Shown piece by piece: positions 25,254-39,868 of a stretch of 64,000 nt of DNA; position 1 is the stretch's first letter; every line of letters starts with the position of its first letter. Location: contig NZ_CP074380.1 in the NCBI RefSeq assembly GCF_022695595.1, forward strand, positions 930,001-994,000. Direction: 5' to 3'. Below the pieces are notes generated by a model. It saw only the letters and a program-made list of their open reading frames with translations. It made no database searches and was not told the origin of the DNA. Source of the stretch: Streptomyces sp. MST-110588. Its GTDB lineage: Bacteria > Actinomycetota > Actinomycetes > Streptomycetales > Streptomycetaceae. A program made the position numbers and the translations under genes.

Positions 25254-26489
25254 TCAGGAAGGGTCGGGAAGGCCGGCCGAGACCAGGTCCCAGACCCGGT
25301 CGGCCAGCGTTTCCTTGGGGCCGTACGGGACGGGGGTCTCGGTGCCGTCGGCGGCCAGGATCACCGCTTCGTTCTCCGCCGAGCCGAAGGTCTTGTGCTC
25401 GCCGACCTCGTTGACGACCAGCAGGTCACAGCCCTTGCGGGCGAGCTTGGCGCGGCCGTTGGCCAGGACGTCGTCGGTCTCCGCGGCGAAGCCGACGATC
25501 AGTTGTCCGGGGCGGGCGCGGTCGGCCGAGAGCTCGGCCAGGATGTCCGGATTACGCACCAGAGCGACTGGTTCCGGGTCCTGTCCGTCCTTCTTCTTGA
25601 TCTTCCCGGTGGCGTAGGTGGCGGGCCGGAAGTCGGCGACGGCGGCGGCCATGACCACCGCGTCGGCGTCCGCCGCGGCCTTCCGTACGGCCTCCCGGAG
25701 CTGTACGGCGGTGCCGACGCGCACGACGTCCGCCCCGGCCGGGTCGGACAGCTCGGTGTGGCCGGCGACCAGGGTGACGCGGGCGCCGCGGGCCACGGCC
25801 GTACGGGCGAGCGCGTAGCCCTGCTTGCCGGAGGACCGGTTGCCCAGGTAGCGCACCGGGTCCAGCGGCTCGCGGGTGCCGCCGGCGCTGATGACGACAT
25901 GGCGGCCCGCCAGGTCGGTGGTGTGCCCTTGCGGGCCGCGGGCCAGGACGCGGCGGCAGATCTCGTAGATCTCCACGGGGTCGGGGAAGCGCCCCTTGCC
26001 GGTGTCCACGCCGGTCAGCCGTCCGACCGCGGGTTCGATGACCACGGCGCCGCGGCGGCGGAGGGTGGCGACGTTCTCCTGGGTGGCGGGGTGCTCCCAC
26101 ATCTCGGTGTGCATCGCGGGCGCGAAGACCACCGGGCAGCGGGCGGTCAGCAGGGTGTTGGTCAGCAGGTCGTCGGCGAGGCCGTGAGCGGCCTTGGCGA
26201 GCAGGTCGGTGCTGGCGGGGGCGACGACGACGAGGTCGGCACTCTGGCCGATGCGTACGTGCGGGACCTCGTGGACGGTCTCCCAGACCTCGGTGGCGGC
26301 GGGATGGCCGGAAAGCGCCGCCCAGGTGGCCTCCCCGACGAAGTGCAGCGCCGCCGCGGTCGGCACGACCCGTACGTCGTGCCCGGACTCCGTCAGCCGG
26401 CGCAGCAGCTCGCACGCCTTGTAGGCGGCGATCCCGCCGCTGACCCCCAGGACGACCCTGGGCCGCCGCGGCCCGTCCAGCTTGTCCAT
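25254..26489 (-). CDS. coaBC: Bifunctional phosphopantothenoylcysteine decarboxylase/synthetase
   Basis: 411 residues from ATG 26489 (MDKLDGPRRPRVV). The N-terminal CoaC flavodoxin-like half has GVSGGIAAYKACELLR, the active-site His region PHVRIG and PAMHTEMWEHPA. The C-terminal CoaB half has SAGGTREPLDPVRYLGNRSSGKQG and the catalytic KIKKK, then VGFAAET. It performs two steps of coenzyme A synthesis (cysteine ligation by CTP, then decarboxylation). The position between rpoZ and metK is conserved in actinobacteria. Confidence 0.96.
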   Translation of the reverse strand: MDKLDGPRRPRVVLGVSGGIAAYKACELLRRLTESGHDVRVVPTAAALHFVGEATWAALSGHPAATEVWETVHEVPHVRIGQSADLVVVAPASTDLLAKAAHGLADDLLTNTLLTARCPVVFAPAMHTEMWEHPATQENVATLRRRGAVVIEPAVGRLTGVDTGKGRFPDPVEIYEICRRVLARGPQGHTTDLAGRHVVISAGGTREPLDPVRYLGNRSSGKQGYALARTAVARGARVTLVAGHTELSDPAGADVVRVGTAVQLREAVRKAAADADAVVMAAAVADFRPATYATGKIKKKDGQDPEPVALVRNPDILAELSADRARPGQLIVGFAAETDDVLANGRAKLARKGCDLLVVNEVGEHKTFGSAENEAVILAADGTETPVPYGPKETLADRVWDLVSAGLPDPS

Positions 26490-26525
26490 CGCTTCGCTTC
26501 TCCCCACGCCGTGCCGTGTACGCGT

Positions 26526-26595
26526 GTGTGCTGCGTACGCGGGTGTGCTGCGTACGGTTGCGTTCGCGTACGCCCGATGCGTACGCCTGCGTACG
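26526..26595. repeat. CGTACG-rich short direct repeats upstream of coaBC
   Basis: GTGTGCTGCGTACG occurs at 26526-26539 and 26543-26556, followed by four further GCGTACG-type words up to 26595. The rpoZ-coaBC spacer also carries the inverted words AGGGCCCGG (near 26611) and CCGGGCCCT (near 26661), a possible weak terminator for rpoZ. Confidence 0.6.
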
Positions 26596-26703
26596 TACCC
26601 ATGACACACCAAGGGCCCGGCGGGCACTCCCCCGGCTCCACGCCGCAGGTGCCTCGGTCCGGGCCCTCGGTGAACGAAAACGCCGATTACGACAGAACGC
26701 CGC

Positions 26704-26976
26704 TTACTGAGCCGGGCCCTCGACGGCCTCGGAGGTCAGCAGACCCGCGTTGATCTCGCGCAGCGCGATTGACAGGGGCTTCTCGTGGACGTGGGTGTCC
26801 ACGAGCGGGCCGACGTACTCCAGCAGGCCCTCGCCGAGCTGCGAGTAGTACGCGTTGATCTGGCGCGCGCGCTTGGCGGCGTAGATCACGAGGCTGTACT
26901 TCGAGTCGGTGGCCTCGAGAAGCTCATCAATCGGCGGGTTGATGATGCCCTCGGGCGCGGTGATGGAAGAGGACAC
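26704..26976 (-). CDS. rpoZ: DNA-directed RNA polymerase omega subunit
   Basis: 90 residues from ATG 26976. It supports assembly of the beta' subunit. The motif [30 protein letters not shown] is the conserved omega core. The C-terminal [15 protein letters not shown] is typical of actinobacterial omega. It lies directly downstream of gmk, the same order as in many bacteria. Confidence 0.96.
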   Translation of the reverse strand: MSSSITAPEGIINPPIDELLEATDSKYSLVIYAAKRARQINAYYSQLGEGLLEYVGPLVDTHVHEKPLSIALREINAGLLTSEAVEGPAQ

Positions 26977-27035
26977 TCGCTGCCTTCCGAAGGGGGGTGA
27001 AATCTGGTGTGAAGATCAATTCGGGGGTCTGGGGG

Positions 27036-27665
27036 TCATCCCTCAGATTGCCGCATCATCAAGGCTAGCAGTTCACGGCTGACGTCCTCGACGGAGGTGT
27101 TGACCAGCGTCACGTCGAACTCGGTCTCGGCGGCCAGCTCGACCTTCGCCGCCGCCAGCCTGCGCTCGATGACCTCCGGCGGTTCGGTGCCCCGCCCGGT
27201 GAGCCGGCGGACCAGCTCCTCCCAGCTCGGCGGGGCCAGGAAGACGAGCCGGGACTCCGGCAGGGACTCCCGGACCTGCCGGGCGCCCTGGAGGTCGATC
27301 TCCAGGAGGACGGGTTCCCCCGCCGCCAGGCGGTCCAGGACCGCCTGGCGCGGGGTGCCGTAGCGGTTGCCCGCGAACTCCGCCCACTCCAGCAGATCGC
27401 CGTTGGCGACGAGCTTGTCGAACTCCTCGTCGTCGACGAAGAAGTACTGGACGCCGTGCTGTTCCCCGGGCCGTGGTGTACGGGTGGTGGCCGAAACCGA
27501 GAGCCACACCTCGGGGTGAGCCTTGCGCAGGTGGGCGACGACCGTGCTCTTGCCGACCCCGGAGGGGCCGGAGAGCACGGTCAGCCGCGGACGGTCGTCC
27601 GGGGGCACCGGGGTTCCCCCCAGTGAAGCGAGGGGGAGGGTCGTCCCCCGGGGTGTTGCAGCCAT
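27036..27665 (-). CDS. gmk: Guanylate kinase
   Basis: 209 residues. It phosphorylates GMP to GDP. The P-loop GPSGVGKST (residues ~33-41), [13 protein letters not shown] (GMP binding), the Tyr/Phe lid YFFVDDEEF and GNRYGTP are all present. The N-terminal ~30 residues preceding RLTVLSGPS include [15 protein letters not shown], encoded by a palindromic C/G-run segment that looks inserted. The start could equally lie at a shorter in-frame codon. Confidence 0.95.
   Translation of the reverse strand: MAATPRGTTLPLASLGGTPVPPDDRPRLTVLSGPSGVGKSTVVAHLRKAHPEVWLSVSATTRTPRPGEQHGVQYFFVDDEEFDKLVANGDLLEWAEFAGNRYGTPRQAVLDRLAAGEPVLLEIDLQGARQVRESLPESRLVFLAPPSWEELVRRLTGRGTEPPEVIERRLAAAKVELAAETEFDVTLVNTSVEDVSRELLALMMRQSEG
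27614..27637. repeat. Small palindromic repeat inside the gmk 5' coding region
   Basis: TCCCCC (27615-27620) pairs with GGGGGA (27632-27637) around CAGTGAAGCGA, nested in a larger imperfect CACCGGGG/CCCCGGGGTG pair (27606-27652). The size and sequence resemble small Streptomyces intergenic palindromes, here translated in frame. Confidence 0.5.
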
Positions 27666-27703
27666 GCGGTGATTATTCCAGCTTCCCGGGAGTGCCCGGA
27701 AAT

Positions 27704-28027
27704 CTAGGACCCGTTGCTGCCGAACTCGCGCTCCAACGCAGCGATCTGGTTGGTGCCGAGCCCTCGTACGCGGCGGCTCTCGGAAATGCCGAGCCGCTCC
27801 ATGATCTGCTTGGCGCGGACCTTGCCCACGCCGGGCAGGGACTCAAGGAGAGCGGAAACCTTCATCTTGCCGATGACGTCGTTTTCCTGGCCCTGCTTGA
27901 TGACCTCGTGGAGGGAGGCGCCGGAATGCTTGAGCCGATTCTTGACCTCGGCGCGCTCCCGGCGAGCCGCGGCGGCCTTCTCGAGCGCGGCTGCGCGCTG
28001 TTCAGGGGTAAGGGGCGGAAGAGCCAC
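27704..28027 (-). CDS. mihF: Actinobacterial integration host factor (sIHF/mIHF)
   Basis: 107 residues from ATG 28027. This nucleoid protein bends DNA and is unrelated to proteobacterial IHF. The N-terminal helix ([30 protein letters not shown]) and the core [36 protein letters not shown], with its H2TH-like LPGVGKVRA, match Streptomyces sIHF. It is an abundant protein that affects sporulation and antibiotic production. Confidence 0.95.
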   Translation of the reverse strand: MALPPLTPEQRAAALEKAAAARRERAEVKNRLKHSGASLHEVIKQGQENDVIGKMKVSALLESLPGVGKVRAKQIMERLGISESRRVRGLGTNQIAALEREFGSNGS

Positions 28028-28219
28028 GCCTACGTCACCTCGGATGTCGAACTGTCGGATACGGACCGGTGTGGAACCTAGTCGCCCCGCACCTGCGGAG
28101 CAACGAACAACGCGCTTACGTGCGGTGCTCTCGACGGAGACTAGCGGCCGAGGGCGCCGGAGTCAGCGAGAACAGACGAAAAGTCCTGGTCAGACTCTGC
28201 TGACCAGGACATTTCAGGA
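28028..28219. other. mihF upstream region and pyrF downstream region
   Basis: About 190 bases with no coding frame. The region holds the terminator below and presumably the mihF promoter. Confidence 0.5.
28178..28213 (-). terminator. Intrinsic terminator after the pyr operon
   Basis: GTCCTGGTCAG (28183-28193) and CTGACCAGGAC (28200-28210) form a perfect 11-bp stem with a 6-base loop. Read on the minus strand it is followed by TTTT, the expected U-tract downstream of pyrF. Confidence 0.85.
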
Positions 28220-29109
28220 CTATTCTCCCCGCTTCTGGGCCGCCGTCCTCACTTCGTCGGCGAATCGGGCCGCCGCCTCGCGCAGCGCGGTGACGTCCGG
28301 ACCGTGCTTGAGGACCCCCCGGCTGACGTTCGGGACGACGTCGCGCACCGCGGCACCGAAGACCCGCGGCAGGTCCGCGGGGGTCGCGCCCTGCGCGCCG
28401 ATGCCGGGTGCCAGCAGCGGCCCGCCGATCGCCAGGTCGTAGGAGGGCAGCTCGCCCAGCGTCGCGCCGACGACCGCTCCGAACGAGCCGAGGGGCAGTC
28501 CCCGGGAGATCTCCCCGGCGTTCTCGTCCTTGAGGTGGCCCAGTACGGTGGCGGCCACCGTACGGCCGTCGGCCCGTACCGCGTGCTGGACCTCCTGGCC
28601 CTCCGGGTTGGAGGTCAGCGCCAGGACGAACAGCCCGCAGCCGCTCTCACGGGCCAGGTCCACCGCCGGGCGCAGCGAGCCGAAGCCCAGGTAGGGGCTG
28701 ACCGTGACCGCGTCGCTGAACAGCGGCGAGGCGGGGTCGAGGTAGGTGGCGGCGTAGGCGGCCATCGTGGAGCCGATGTCCCCGCGCTTGGCGTCCATCA
28801 GGACCAGGGCGCCGGCGGAGCGGGCCTCGGCGACCGCCTTCTCCAGGACGGCGGTGCCGCGCGAGCCGAAGCGCTCGAAGAAGGCGGACTGCGGCTTGAG
28901 GACGGCGACGCGGTCGGCCAGCGCCTCGACGGTGGTGCGGGCGAAGCGCTCCAGGCCCGCGATGTCCTCGCCCAGGCCCCAGTCGGCCAGCAGCGAGGCG
29001 TGCGGGTCGATGCCGACGCACAGCGGGCCGCGCTCGTCCATGGCACGCCGCAGACGGGCCCCGAAAGGAGTCACGGAGGGCTGCGGTGCCCCGGAGGGCT
29101 GCTGGGAGG

Positions 29110-29113
<4 letters not shown>
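28220..29113 (-). CDS. pyrF: Orotidine 5'-phosphate decarboxylase (type 2)
   Basis: 297 residues from ATG 29113. It decarboxylates OMP to UMP, the last step of the pathway. Motifs are [11 protein letters not shown], the catalytic [12 protein letters not shown] (Asp-x-Lys-x2-Asp), LTSNPEG and [17 protein letters not shown]. This is the longer pyrF type 2 of actinobacteria. The ATG overlaps the pyrD stop (29110-29113). Last gene of the operon. Confidence 0.96.
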
Positions 29114-30255
<1,142 letters not shown>

Positions 30256-30322
30256 GGCGTGCCTTCCACGCGGGAGGTCAGGTCGGGGCGAGGCCCTTGA
30301 ACGGGCCCCAGGGGCTCATGAA

Positions 30323-30351
30323 GAGGGGGACACCGCTTCGGTGTCCCCCTC
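30323..30351. terminator. Strong hairpin between carB and pyrD
   Basis: GAGGGGGACACCG (30323-30335) and CGGTGTCCCCCTC (30339-30351) form a 13-bp perfect stem with a 3-base loop, nested in a weaker GGGCCC pair. There is no U-tract. It may attenuate transcription or protect the carB mRNA end, separating carB from pyrDF. Confidence 0.7.
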
Positions 30352-30358
30352 CTGGGCC

Positions 30359-33662
<3,304 letters not shown>

Positions 33663-33670
<8 letters not shown>

Positions 33671-34832
33671 GCTGGGCTCCCTGTTCTGCCATGAGCTTGA
33701 CGAAGCGGTCGAAGAGGTAGGCGGCATCGTGCGGGCCGGCCGCCGCTTCGGGGTGGTACTGGACGCTGAAGGCCGGCCGGTCCAGGAGGTTCAGGCCCTC
33801 CACCACGTTGTCGTTCAGGCAGACGTGGGAGACCTCGGCGCGGCCGAAGGGGGTCTGGGAGATCTCATCGAGCGGGGCGTCGACGGCGAAGCCGTGGTTG
33901 TGCGCGGTGACCTCGACCTTGCCGGTCGAGCGGTCCTGCACCGGCTGGTTGATGCCGCGGTGGCCGTACTTGAGCTTGTACGTGCCAAAGCCCAGCGCCC
34001 GGCCCAGGATCTGGTTGCCGAAGCAGATGCCGAACAGCGGGGTGCCGCGCTCCAGGACGCCGCGCATGACGGAGACCGGGTGGTCGGCGGTGGCCGGGTC
34101 GCCCGGCCCGTTGGAGAAGAACACGCCGTCCGGCTCGACCGCGTACACGTCCTCGACCGTAGCGGTGGCGGGCAGTACGTGCACCTCGATGCCGCGCTCG
34201 GCCATGCGGTGCGGGGTCATGCCCTTGATGCCCAGGTCGATCGCGGCGACGGTGAACTTCTTGGTGCCGATGGCGGGGACGACGTACGGCTCCTTGGTCG
34301 CCACCTCCGCGGAGAGGTCGGCGCCCTTCATCTGGGGGGCGGCCTGCACCTTGGCGAGCAGGGCGGCCTCGTCGGCCAGGCTGTCGCCGGAGAAGATGCC
34401 CACCCGCATGGCGCCGCGCTCGCGCAGGTGGCGGGTCAGGGCGCGGGTGTCGATGCCGCTGATGCCGACGACGCCCTGGGCGGTCAGCTCCTCGTCCAAG
34501 GTGCGCACCGAGCGCCAGTTGGAGGGCACGCGGGCGGGGTCGCGGACGACGTACCCGGCGACCCAGATGCGCCGGGACTCGGGGTCCTCGTCGTTGACGC
34601 CGGTGTTGCCGATGTGCGGGGCGGTCATGACGACGACCTGGCGGTGGTAGGAGGGGTCGGTGAGGGTCTCCTGGTAACCGGTCATGCCGGTGGAGAAGAC
34701 CGCCTCGCCGAAGGTCTCCCCCACGGCCCCGTAGGCACGGCCGCGGAAGCTGCGGCCGTCCTCCAGGACGAGTACGGCGGGAGCCGTCTGCCTCCTCTTC
34801 GAGGCGTTCCCCTGGGTGGAGGTCGTCATCAT
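33663..34832 (-). CDS. carA: Carbamoyl-phosphate synthase small (glutaminase) subunit
   Basis: 389 residues from ATG 34832. The N-terminal CarA domain ([36 protein letters not shown]) is followed by the class I glutamine amidotransferase: NGPGDP, catalytic Cys in [13 protein letters not shown], and His/Glu in [10 protein letters not shown]. It feeds ammonia to CarB. The start overlaps the stop of the upstream membrane-protein gene (ATGA at 34829-34832). Confidence 0.97.
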
Positions 34833-35509
34833 GCGCCTTCCGTTGCGGTGGTGGTGCTGTTCTTGCCGGTCTCGCCGCTGCCGGTGCTGTTCCCGGTGCT
34901 GCTGCCGGTATTGCTGCCGGTATTGCTGTCGGTAGTGCTGTTGTTCTTGGCGGCCAGGTCGTTCAGGGCGCTCACCCAGGCGGAGTGCTCCTCGGCCCGG
35001 TCGGAGCGGAAACCGGAGTCGATCTCCTTGCCGCCGTGTGCCCAGGTGAGCACCAGCAGTCCGCCCTCGGGCAGGACCTTGCCGGCGATGCCCTTGTCCG
35101 GGCGGGCGCCGCGCAGTGCGGCGGCCGGTACGAAGAAGTCCTGTGCCCCGGGCCGTACGACTTCCACGCCCTGGTCCGTCAGGGTCAGCTCGGCCCGGCT
35201 GCGGGTGCCCAGGCCGCGGGCGACGATGCGGTCCAGCCACTGTCCGGCGGTGGTGGAGCCGTGGTAGCGCCCGGTCATGGTCAGCCGCGGCTCGCCGGGC
35301 TCCTCGGGGGCGGCCGGCAGTTCGGGCAGGTCGTTCTGGAGGGTGCCGCGCCACTTCCAGCCCTGGCGCATCAGCCAGTAGACGAAGACCACGAAGACCA
35401 GGAGTCCCACGACCCAGCCGACCCGCGCGGCCCAGTCGGTGACCTCCGCGGATTTGCGTTCGCCGGCCAGTTGCGTCAGTTGCATCAGTGAAGGTGTTAC
35501 GCGTGTCAC
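34829..35509 (-). CDS. Membrane-anchored PH-like protein of the pyr operon
   Basis: 226 residues from GTG 35509, which overlaps the pyrC stop (GTGA); ATG 35485 is an alternative. One transmembrane helix ([21 protein letters not shown], residues ~30-50) is followed by a cytosolic ~130-residue PH-like domain ([64 protein letters not shown]). The tail is a Ser/Asn/Thr/Gly repeat. It is conserved at this place in Streptomyces pyr operons and coupled to both neighbours. Its role is unknown; perhaps it anchors or regulates pyrimidine enzymes at the membrane. Confidence 0.85.
   Translation of the reverse strand: MTRVTPSLMQLTQLAGERKSAEVTDWAARVGWVVGLLVFVVFVYWLMRQGWKWRGTLQNDLPELPAAPEEPGEPRLTMTGRYHGSTTAGQWLDRIVARGLGTRSRAELTLTDQGVEVVRPGAQDFFVPAAALRGARPDKGIAGKVLPEGGLLVLTWAHGGKEIDSGFRSDRAEEHSAWVSALNDLAAKNNSTTDSNTGSNTGSSTGNSTGSGETGKNSTTTATEGA
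34881..34940 (-). repeat. Five 12-bp tandem units encoding an SNTG-type repeat
   Basis: Units CCGGTGCTGTTC, CCGGTGCTGCTG, CCGGTATTGCTG (twice) and TCGGTAGTGCTG follow each other without gaps, giving a tail of alternating Ser/Asn/Thr/Gly. Such repeats can change length by slippage without a frameshift. Confidence 0.85.
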
Positions 35510-36792
35510 GCCAGAGTCCCGTCGATAACCGTTGCCCGGCCCCGCAGGAAGGTGTGGGTGACGCGCCCCGGCAGTTCGCGGCCCTGGTAGGGGGTGTTGC
35601 GGCTGCGGGAGGCGAAGCCCGCGGGGTCCACCGGTCCACGGTATGCCGGGTCGACCAGGGTCAGGTTGGCGGGCTCACCTGCCGAGACGGGGCGGCCGTG
35701 GCCCTGGAGGCGGCCGATGGCGGCGGGGCGGAAGGACATCCGGTCGGCGACCCCGGCCCAGTCCAGCAGGCCGCTGTCGACCATCGTCTCCTGCACGACC
35801 GACAGCGCGGTCTCCAGGCCCACCATGCCCATGGCCGCCGCGCCCCACTCGCAGTCCTTGTCCTCGTGCGGGTGCGGGGCGTGGTCGGTGGCCACGCAGT
35901 CGATCGTGCCGTCGGCGAGCGCCTCGCGCAGCGCGAGCACGTCGGCCTCGGTGCGCAGCGGCGGGTTCACCTTGTAGACGGGGTTGTAGGACCGTACGAG
36001 CTCGTCCGTCAGCAGGAGGTGGTGCGGGGTGACCTCCGCCGTGACGTTCCAGCCCTTGGACTTGGCCCAGCGGACGATCTCCACGGATCCAGCGGTGGAC
36101 AGATGGCAGATGTGCACCCGCGAACCGACGTGTGCGGCGAGCAGCACGTCCCGGGCGATGATCGACTCCTCGGCGACGGCCGGCCAGCCGCCCAGGCCCA
36201 GTTCGGCGGAGACCACGCCCTCGTTCATCTGGGCGCCCTCGGTCAGCCGCGGCTCCTGCGCGTGCTGGGCGACCACGCCGTCGAACGCCTTCACGTACTC
36301 CAGGGCGCGGCGCATGATCACGGCGTCGTCCACGCACTTGCCGTCGTCGGAGAAGACCCGGACGCCCGCCGCGGACTCGTGCATGGCGCCCAGCTCGGCG
36401 AGCTTCTTGCCCTCCAGGCCGACGGTCACGGCACCCACCGGCTGTACGTCGCAGTAGCCGGACTCGCGGCCCAGCCGCCACACCTGCTCCACGACGCCGG
36501 CGGTGTCGGCGACCGGGAAGGTGTTGGCCATGGCATGGACGGCGGTGAAGCCGCCCTTGGCGGCCGCCTTGGTGCCCGTCAGGACCGTCTCGGAGTCCTC
36601 GCGGCCCGGCTCGCGCAGGTGGGTGTGCAGGTCGACCAGGCCGGGCAGCAGGATCCTGCCGTCCGCCTCGACGACGGTGGCGCCCTCGGCGCTCAGCCCG
36701 CTGCCGACCTCGGTGATGGTCTCGCCCGTGATCAGGACGTCCTGCGGCTCGCCACCGAGGATCTTCGCCCCGCGGATCAGGGTCTGGCTCAT
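35506..36792 (-). CDS. pyrC: Dihydroorotase
   Basis: 428 residues from ATG 36792. It closes carbamoyl aspartate to dihydroorotate. Amidohydrolase motifs are [13 protein letters not shown] (metal-binding HxH), [49 protein letters not shown] (catalytic Asp) and FRPAAIGRL. This is the type I enzyme. Its start is two bases from the pyrB stop. Confidence 0.97.
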   Translation of the reverse strand: MSQTLIRGAKILGGEPQDVLITGETITEVGSGLSAEGATVVEADGRILLPGLVDLHTHLREPGREDSETVLTGTKAAAKGGFTAVHAMANTFPVADTAGVVEQVWRLGRESGYCDVQPVGAVTVGLEGKKLAELGAMHESAAGVRVFSDDGKCVDDAVIMRRALEYVKAFDGVVAQHAQEPRLTEGAQMNEGVVSAELGLGGWPAVAEESIIARDVLLAAHVGSRVHICHLSTAGSVEIVRWAKSKGWNVTAEVTPHHLLLTDELVRSYNPVYKVNPPLRTEADVLALREALADGTIDCVATDHAPHPHEDKDCEWGAAAMGMVGLETALSVVQETMVDSGLLDWAGVADRMSFRPAAIGRLQGHGRPVSAGEPANLTLVDPAYRGPVDPAGFASRSRNTPYQGRELPGRVTHTFLRGRATVIDGTLA

Positions 36793-36794
36793 GG

Positions 36795-37781
36795 TTACTT
36801 GCTCTCCTCGGTGCGGGGGGCGGTGCTGGTGGCGGCGGTGGTGACGGCGGGCTCGTTCCCGCCGAGCAGCAGGTACAGGACCGCCATACGGATGCTGACA
36901 CCGTTGGCGACCTGTTCGACGGCGGTGCAGCGCGGCGAGTCGGCGACCTCGGCGGTGATCTCCATGCCGCGGTTCATCGGCCCGGGGTGCATCACGATCG
37001 CGTGCCCGGGCATACGGGCCATGCGGTCGCCGTCCAGTCCGTACCGCCGGGCGTATTCCCGCTCGGTGGGGAAGAAGGCGGCGTTCATCCGCTCGCGCTG
37101 GACGCGCAGCATCATGACCGCGTCGGACTTGGCGAGGACGGCGTCGAGGTCGTAGCTGATCTCGCAGGGCCAGTTGGCGGCGCCGATGGGCACCAGCGTC
37201 GGCGGTGCGACGAGGGTGACCTCGGCGCCGAGCGTGGTCAGCAGGTGGACGTTGGAGCGGGCGACCCGGCTGTGCAGGATGTCGCCGACGACCGTGATGC
37301 GGCGGCCGGTCAGGTCGCCGGTGCCCGACGCCAGGTGACGGCGCATGGTGAAGGCGTCCAGGAGGGCCTGGGTGGGGTGTTCGTGGGTGCCGTCGCCGGC
37401 GTTGACCACCGAGCCGCCGATCCAGCCGGAGGTCGCCAGCCGGTGCGGAGCGCCGGAGTCGCCGTGCCGGATGACCACGGCGTCGGCGCCCATCGCCTCC
37501 AGCGTCAGGGCGGTGTCCTTGAGCGACTCGCCCTTGGAGACCGAGGAGCCCTTGGCGGAGAAGTTGATGACGTCCGCCGAGAGGCGCTTGGCGGCGGCCT
37601 CGAAGGAGATGCGGGTGCGGGTGGAGTCCTCGAAGAAGAGGTTGACGACGGTGCGTCCGCGCAGGGTGGGGAGTTTCTTGATCGGCCGGTCCGCGACCCG
37701 GGCCATCTCCTCGGCGGTGTCGAGGATCAGGACGGCGTCGTCGCGCGTGAGGTCGGCGGCCGAGATGAGGTGGCGCTTCAT
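36795..37781 (-). CDS. pyrB: Aspartate carbamoyltransferase catalytic subunit
   Basis: 328 residues from ATG 37781. The carbamoyl phosphate site is [16 protein letters not shown]. It also has [23 protein letters not shown] and the aspartate loop [10 protein letters not shown]. No pyrI regulatory subunit is present, as in other actinobacteria; regulation would come from PyrR. It follows pyrR after 92 bases. Confidence 0.97.
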   Translation of the reverse strand: MKRHLISAADLTRDDAVLILDTAEEMARVADRPIKKLPTLRGRTVVNLFFEDSTRTRISFEAAAKRLSADVINFSAKGSSVSKGESLKDTALTLEAMGADAVVIRHGDSGAPHRLATSGWIGGSVVNAGDGTHEHPTQALLDAFTMRRHLASGTGDLTGRRITVVGDILHSRVARSNVHLLTTLGAEVTLVAPPTLVPIGAANWPCEISYDLDAVLAKSDAVMMLRVQRERMNAAFFPTEREYARRYGLDGDRMARMPGHAIVMHPGPMNRGMEITAEVADSPRCTAVEQVANGVSIRMAVLYLLLGGNEPAVTTAATSTAPRTEESK

Positions 37782-37873
37782 CCGGTTTCTCCGTGTGTGA
37801 GGGAGGTATACGGGTATGTCCGGCGTGCAGGCATGGGTACGCGCCCGGCGTCACCGGGTTCGTACGGGTTGCG

Positions 37874-38494
<621 letters not shown>

Positions 38495-38583
38495 AGGACG
38501 TCGGAATTGCGGAGTCCACGTTACCAGGGTCCCGGGCGCTGCCCGTGAGCGGCCCCGCGTGCCCACCGAGTGACTCATTCGGC

Positions 38584-38626
38584 TTGACGAAGCCAAATTA
38601 CGCTGCGTAACCTCACAGTGAGTTAC
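38584..38626 (+). promoter_or_regulatory. bldD: bldD promoter with overlapping BldD operator
   Basis: TTGACG (38584) and TAACCT (38608) are spaced by 18 bases. The palindrome TAACCTCACAGTGAGTTA (38608-38625) contains TCAC-A-GTGA, an inverted form of the BldD half-site AGTGA / TCACC, and overlaps the -10. This agrees with the known autorepression of bldD. Confidence 0.65.
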
Positions 38627-38674
38627 CAGCCGCGCGGCACAGCCGCACGTCTACGACAGTGTCCGGGGAGCTTT

Positions 38675-39175
38675 ATGTCCAGCGAATACGCCAAACAGCT
38701 CGGGGCCAAGCTCCGCGCCATCCGTACCCAGCAGGGCCTTTCTCTCCATGGCGTCGAGGAGAAGTCCCAGGGCCGCTGGAAGGCGGTCGTGGTGGGCTCG
38801 TACGAGCGCGGCGACCGTGCCGTGACCGTCCAGCGCCTCGCCGAGCTGGCCGACTTCTACGGCGTGCCGGTGCAGGAGCTGCTGCCGGGTACGACTCCGG
38901 GTGGCGCCGCCGAGCCGCCGCCGAAGCTGGTGCTGGACCTGGAGCGGCTGGCCCATGTGCCCGCCGAGAAGGCCGGGCCGCTCCAGCGCTACGCCGCCAC
39001 GATCCAAAGTCAGCGTGGCGACTACAACGGCAAGGTTCTCTCGATCCGTCAGGACGACCTGCGCACGCTCGCGGTGATCTACGACCAGTCGCCCTCGGTC
39101 CTGACCGAGCAGCTCATCAGCTGGGGCGTGCTGGACTCCGACGCGCGCCGCGCCGTGCAGCACGAGGACATCTGA
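38675..39175 (+). CDS. bldD: Developmental master repressor BldD
   Basis: 166 residues; the start is ATG 38675 (MSSEYAKQLG). The N-terminal Cro/C1-type HTH domain (residues ~8-70: LGAKLRAIRTQQGLSLHGVEEKSQGRWKAVVVGSYERGDRAVTV) binds DNA. The C-terminal domain carries RGD-x8-RQDD (RGDYNGKVLSIRQDD), the bipartite cyclic-di-GMP binding signature. With tetrameric c-di-GMP it dimerises and represses sporulation genes during vegetative growth. Confidence 0.98.
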   Translation: MSSEYAKQLGAKLRAIRTQQGLSLHGVEEKSQGRWKAVVVGSYERGDRAVTVQRLAELADFYGVPVQELLPGTTPGGAAEPPPKLVLDLERLAHVPAEKAGPLQRYAATIQSQRGDYNGKVLSIRQDDLRTLAVIYDQSPSVLTEQLISWGVLDSDARRAVQHEDI

Positions 39176-39203
39176 CGACCTTGCCGTCAACCTGCAGAAA
39201 CGT

Positions 39204-39242
39204 ACCGCCGCTCCGGGTTCCGCCCGGGGCGGCGGTTCTTTG
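39204..39242 (+). terminator. Terminator downstream of bldD
   Basis: ACCGCCGCTCCGGG (39204-39217) pairs with CCCGGGGCGGCGGT (39223-39236) and is followed by TCTTTGT. Confidence 0.85.
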
Positions 39243-39364
39243 TGCCCCAGGAAGTCCCCAGAGGGCGCCCACGGCGCCCGGGACGGGGCGAATGAGGTGC
39301 CCTCCCATGAGGCATGCGGGACGGCCGTGACGGCACTCACAGGGCTTTCCCGCGGGTGAACGCG

Positions 39365-39413
39365 CGAGGGGCCCGGAGCGATGCGGACATGGCGTCCGAT
39401 GCGCTCCGGGCCC
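39365..39413 (-). terminator. Terminator downstream of nusB
   Basis: AGGGGCCCGGAGCG (39365-39378) pairs with CGCTCCGGGCCCCT (39400-39413), with an inner GCGGAC/GTCCG stem. It lies between the convergent bldD and nusB genes and could serve both strands. Confidence 0.8.
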
Positions 39414-39431
39414 CTGCGCCAGGTCCCTGTC

Positions 39432-39866
39432 CTACTGCGCGTCGCGCCGCAGGCTCGGCTTGAGCTCCTTGAGCCGGCCGAGCAGACCGTTGACGAAGGC
39501 CGGGGAGTCGTCCGTGGAGAACTCCTTGGCCAGTTGTACCGCCTCGTCGATCGCCACCGCGTCCGGGGTGGCGTCCACCCAGATCAGCTCGTACGCGCCG
39601 AGCCGCAGGATGTTGCGGTCCACGACCGGCATCCGGTCCAGCGTCCAGCCGACGGAGTAGGTGGAGATCAGTTCGTCGATGCGCTCGATGTGGTCCGCGT
39701 ACCCCTCGACCAGCTCCAGGGTGTACTCGTTGACCGGCGGCTGCCGGGAGTCGGTCCGGGCGTGCCGCATCCAGTCCGCGAGCACGGACTGCACGTCGGC
39801 GCCGCGCTGATCGGCCTCGAAGAGGATCTGGAAGGCGCGCTTGCGGGCCTTGTTGCGGGCGGCCAC
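39432..39866 (-). CDS. nusB: Transcription antitermination factor NusB
   Basis: 144 residues from ATG 39866. An all-helical RNA-binding protein that, with NusE (S10), binds boxA of rRNA leaders. Motifs are RNKARKRAFQILFEADQRG, then GWTLDRMPVVDRNILRLGAYEL and VAIDEAVQLAKEFSTDDSPAFVNGLLGRL. It directly follows efp (2-base gap), a common actinobacterial arrangement. Confidence 0.97.
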   Translation of the reverse strand: MAARNKARKRAFQILFEADQRGADVQSVLADWMRHARTDSRQPPVNEYTLELVEGYADHIERIDELISTYSVGWTLDRMPVVDRNILRLGAYELIWVDATPDAVAIDEAVQLAKEFSTDDSPAFVNGLLGRLKELKPSLRRDAQ

Positions 39867-39868
39867 GG

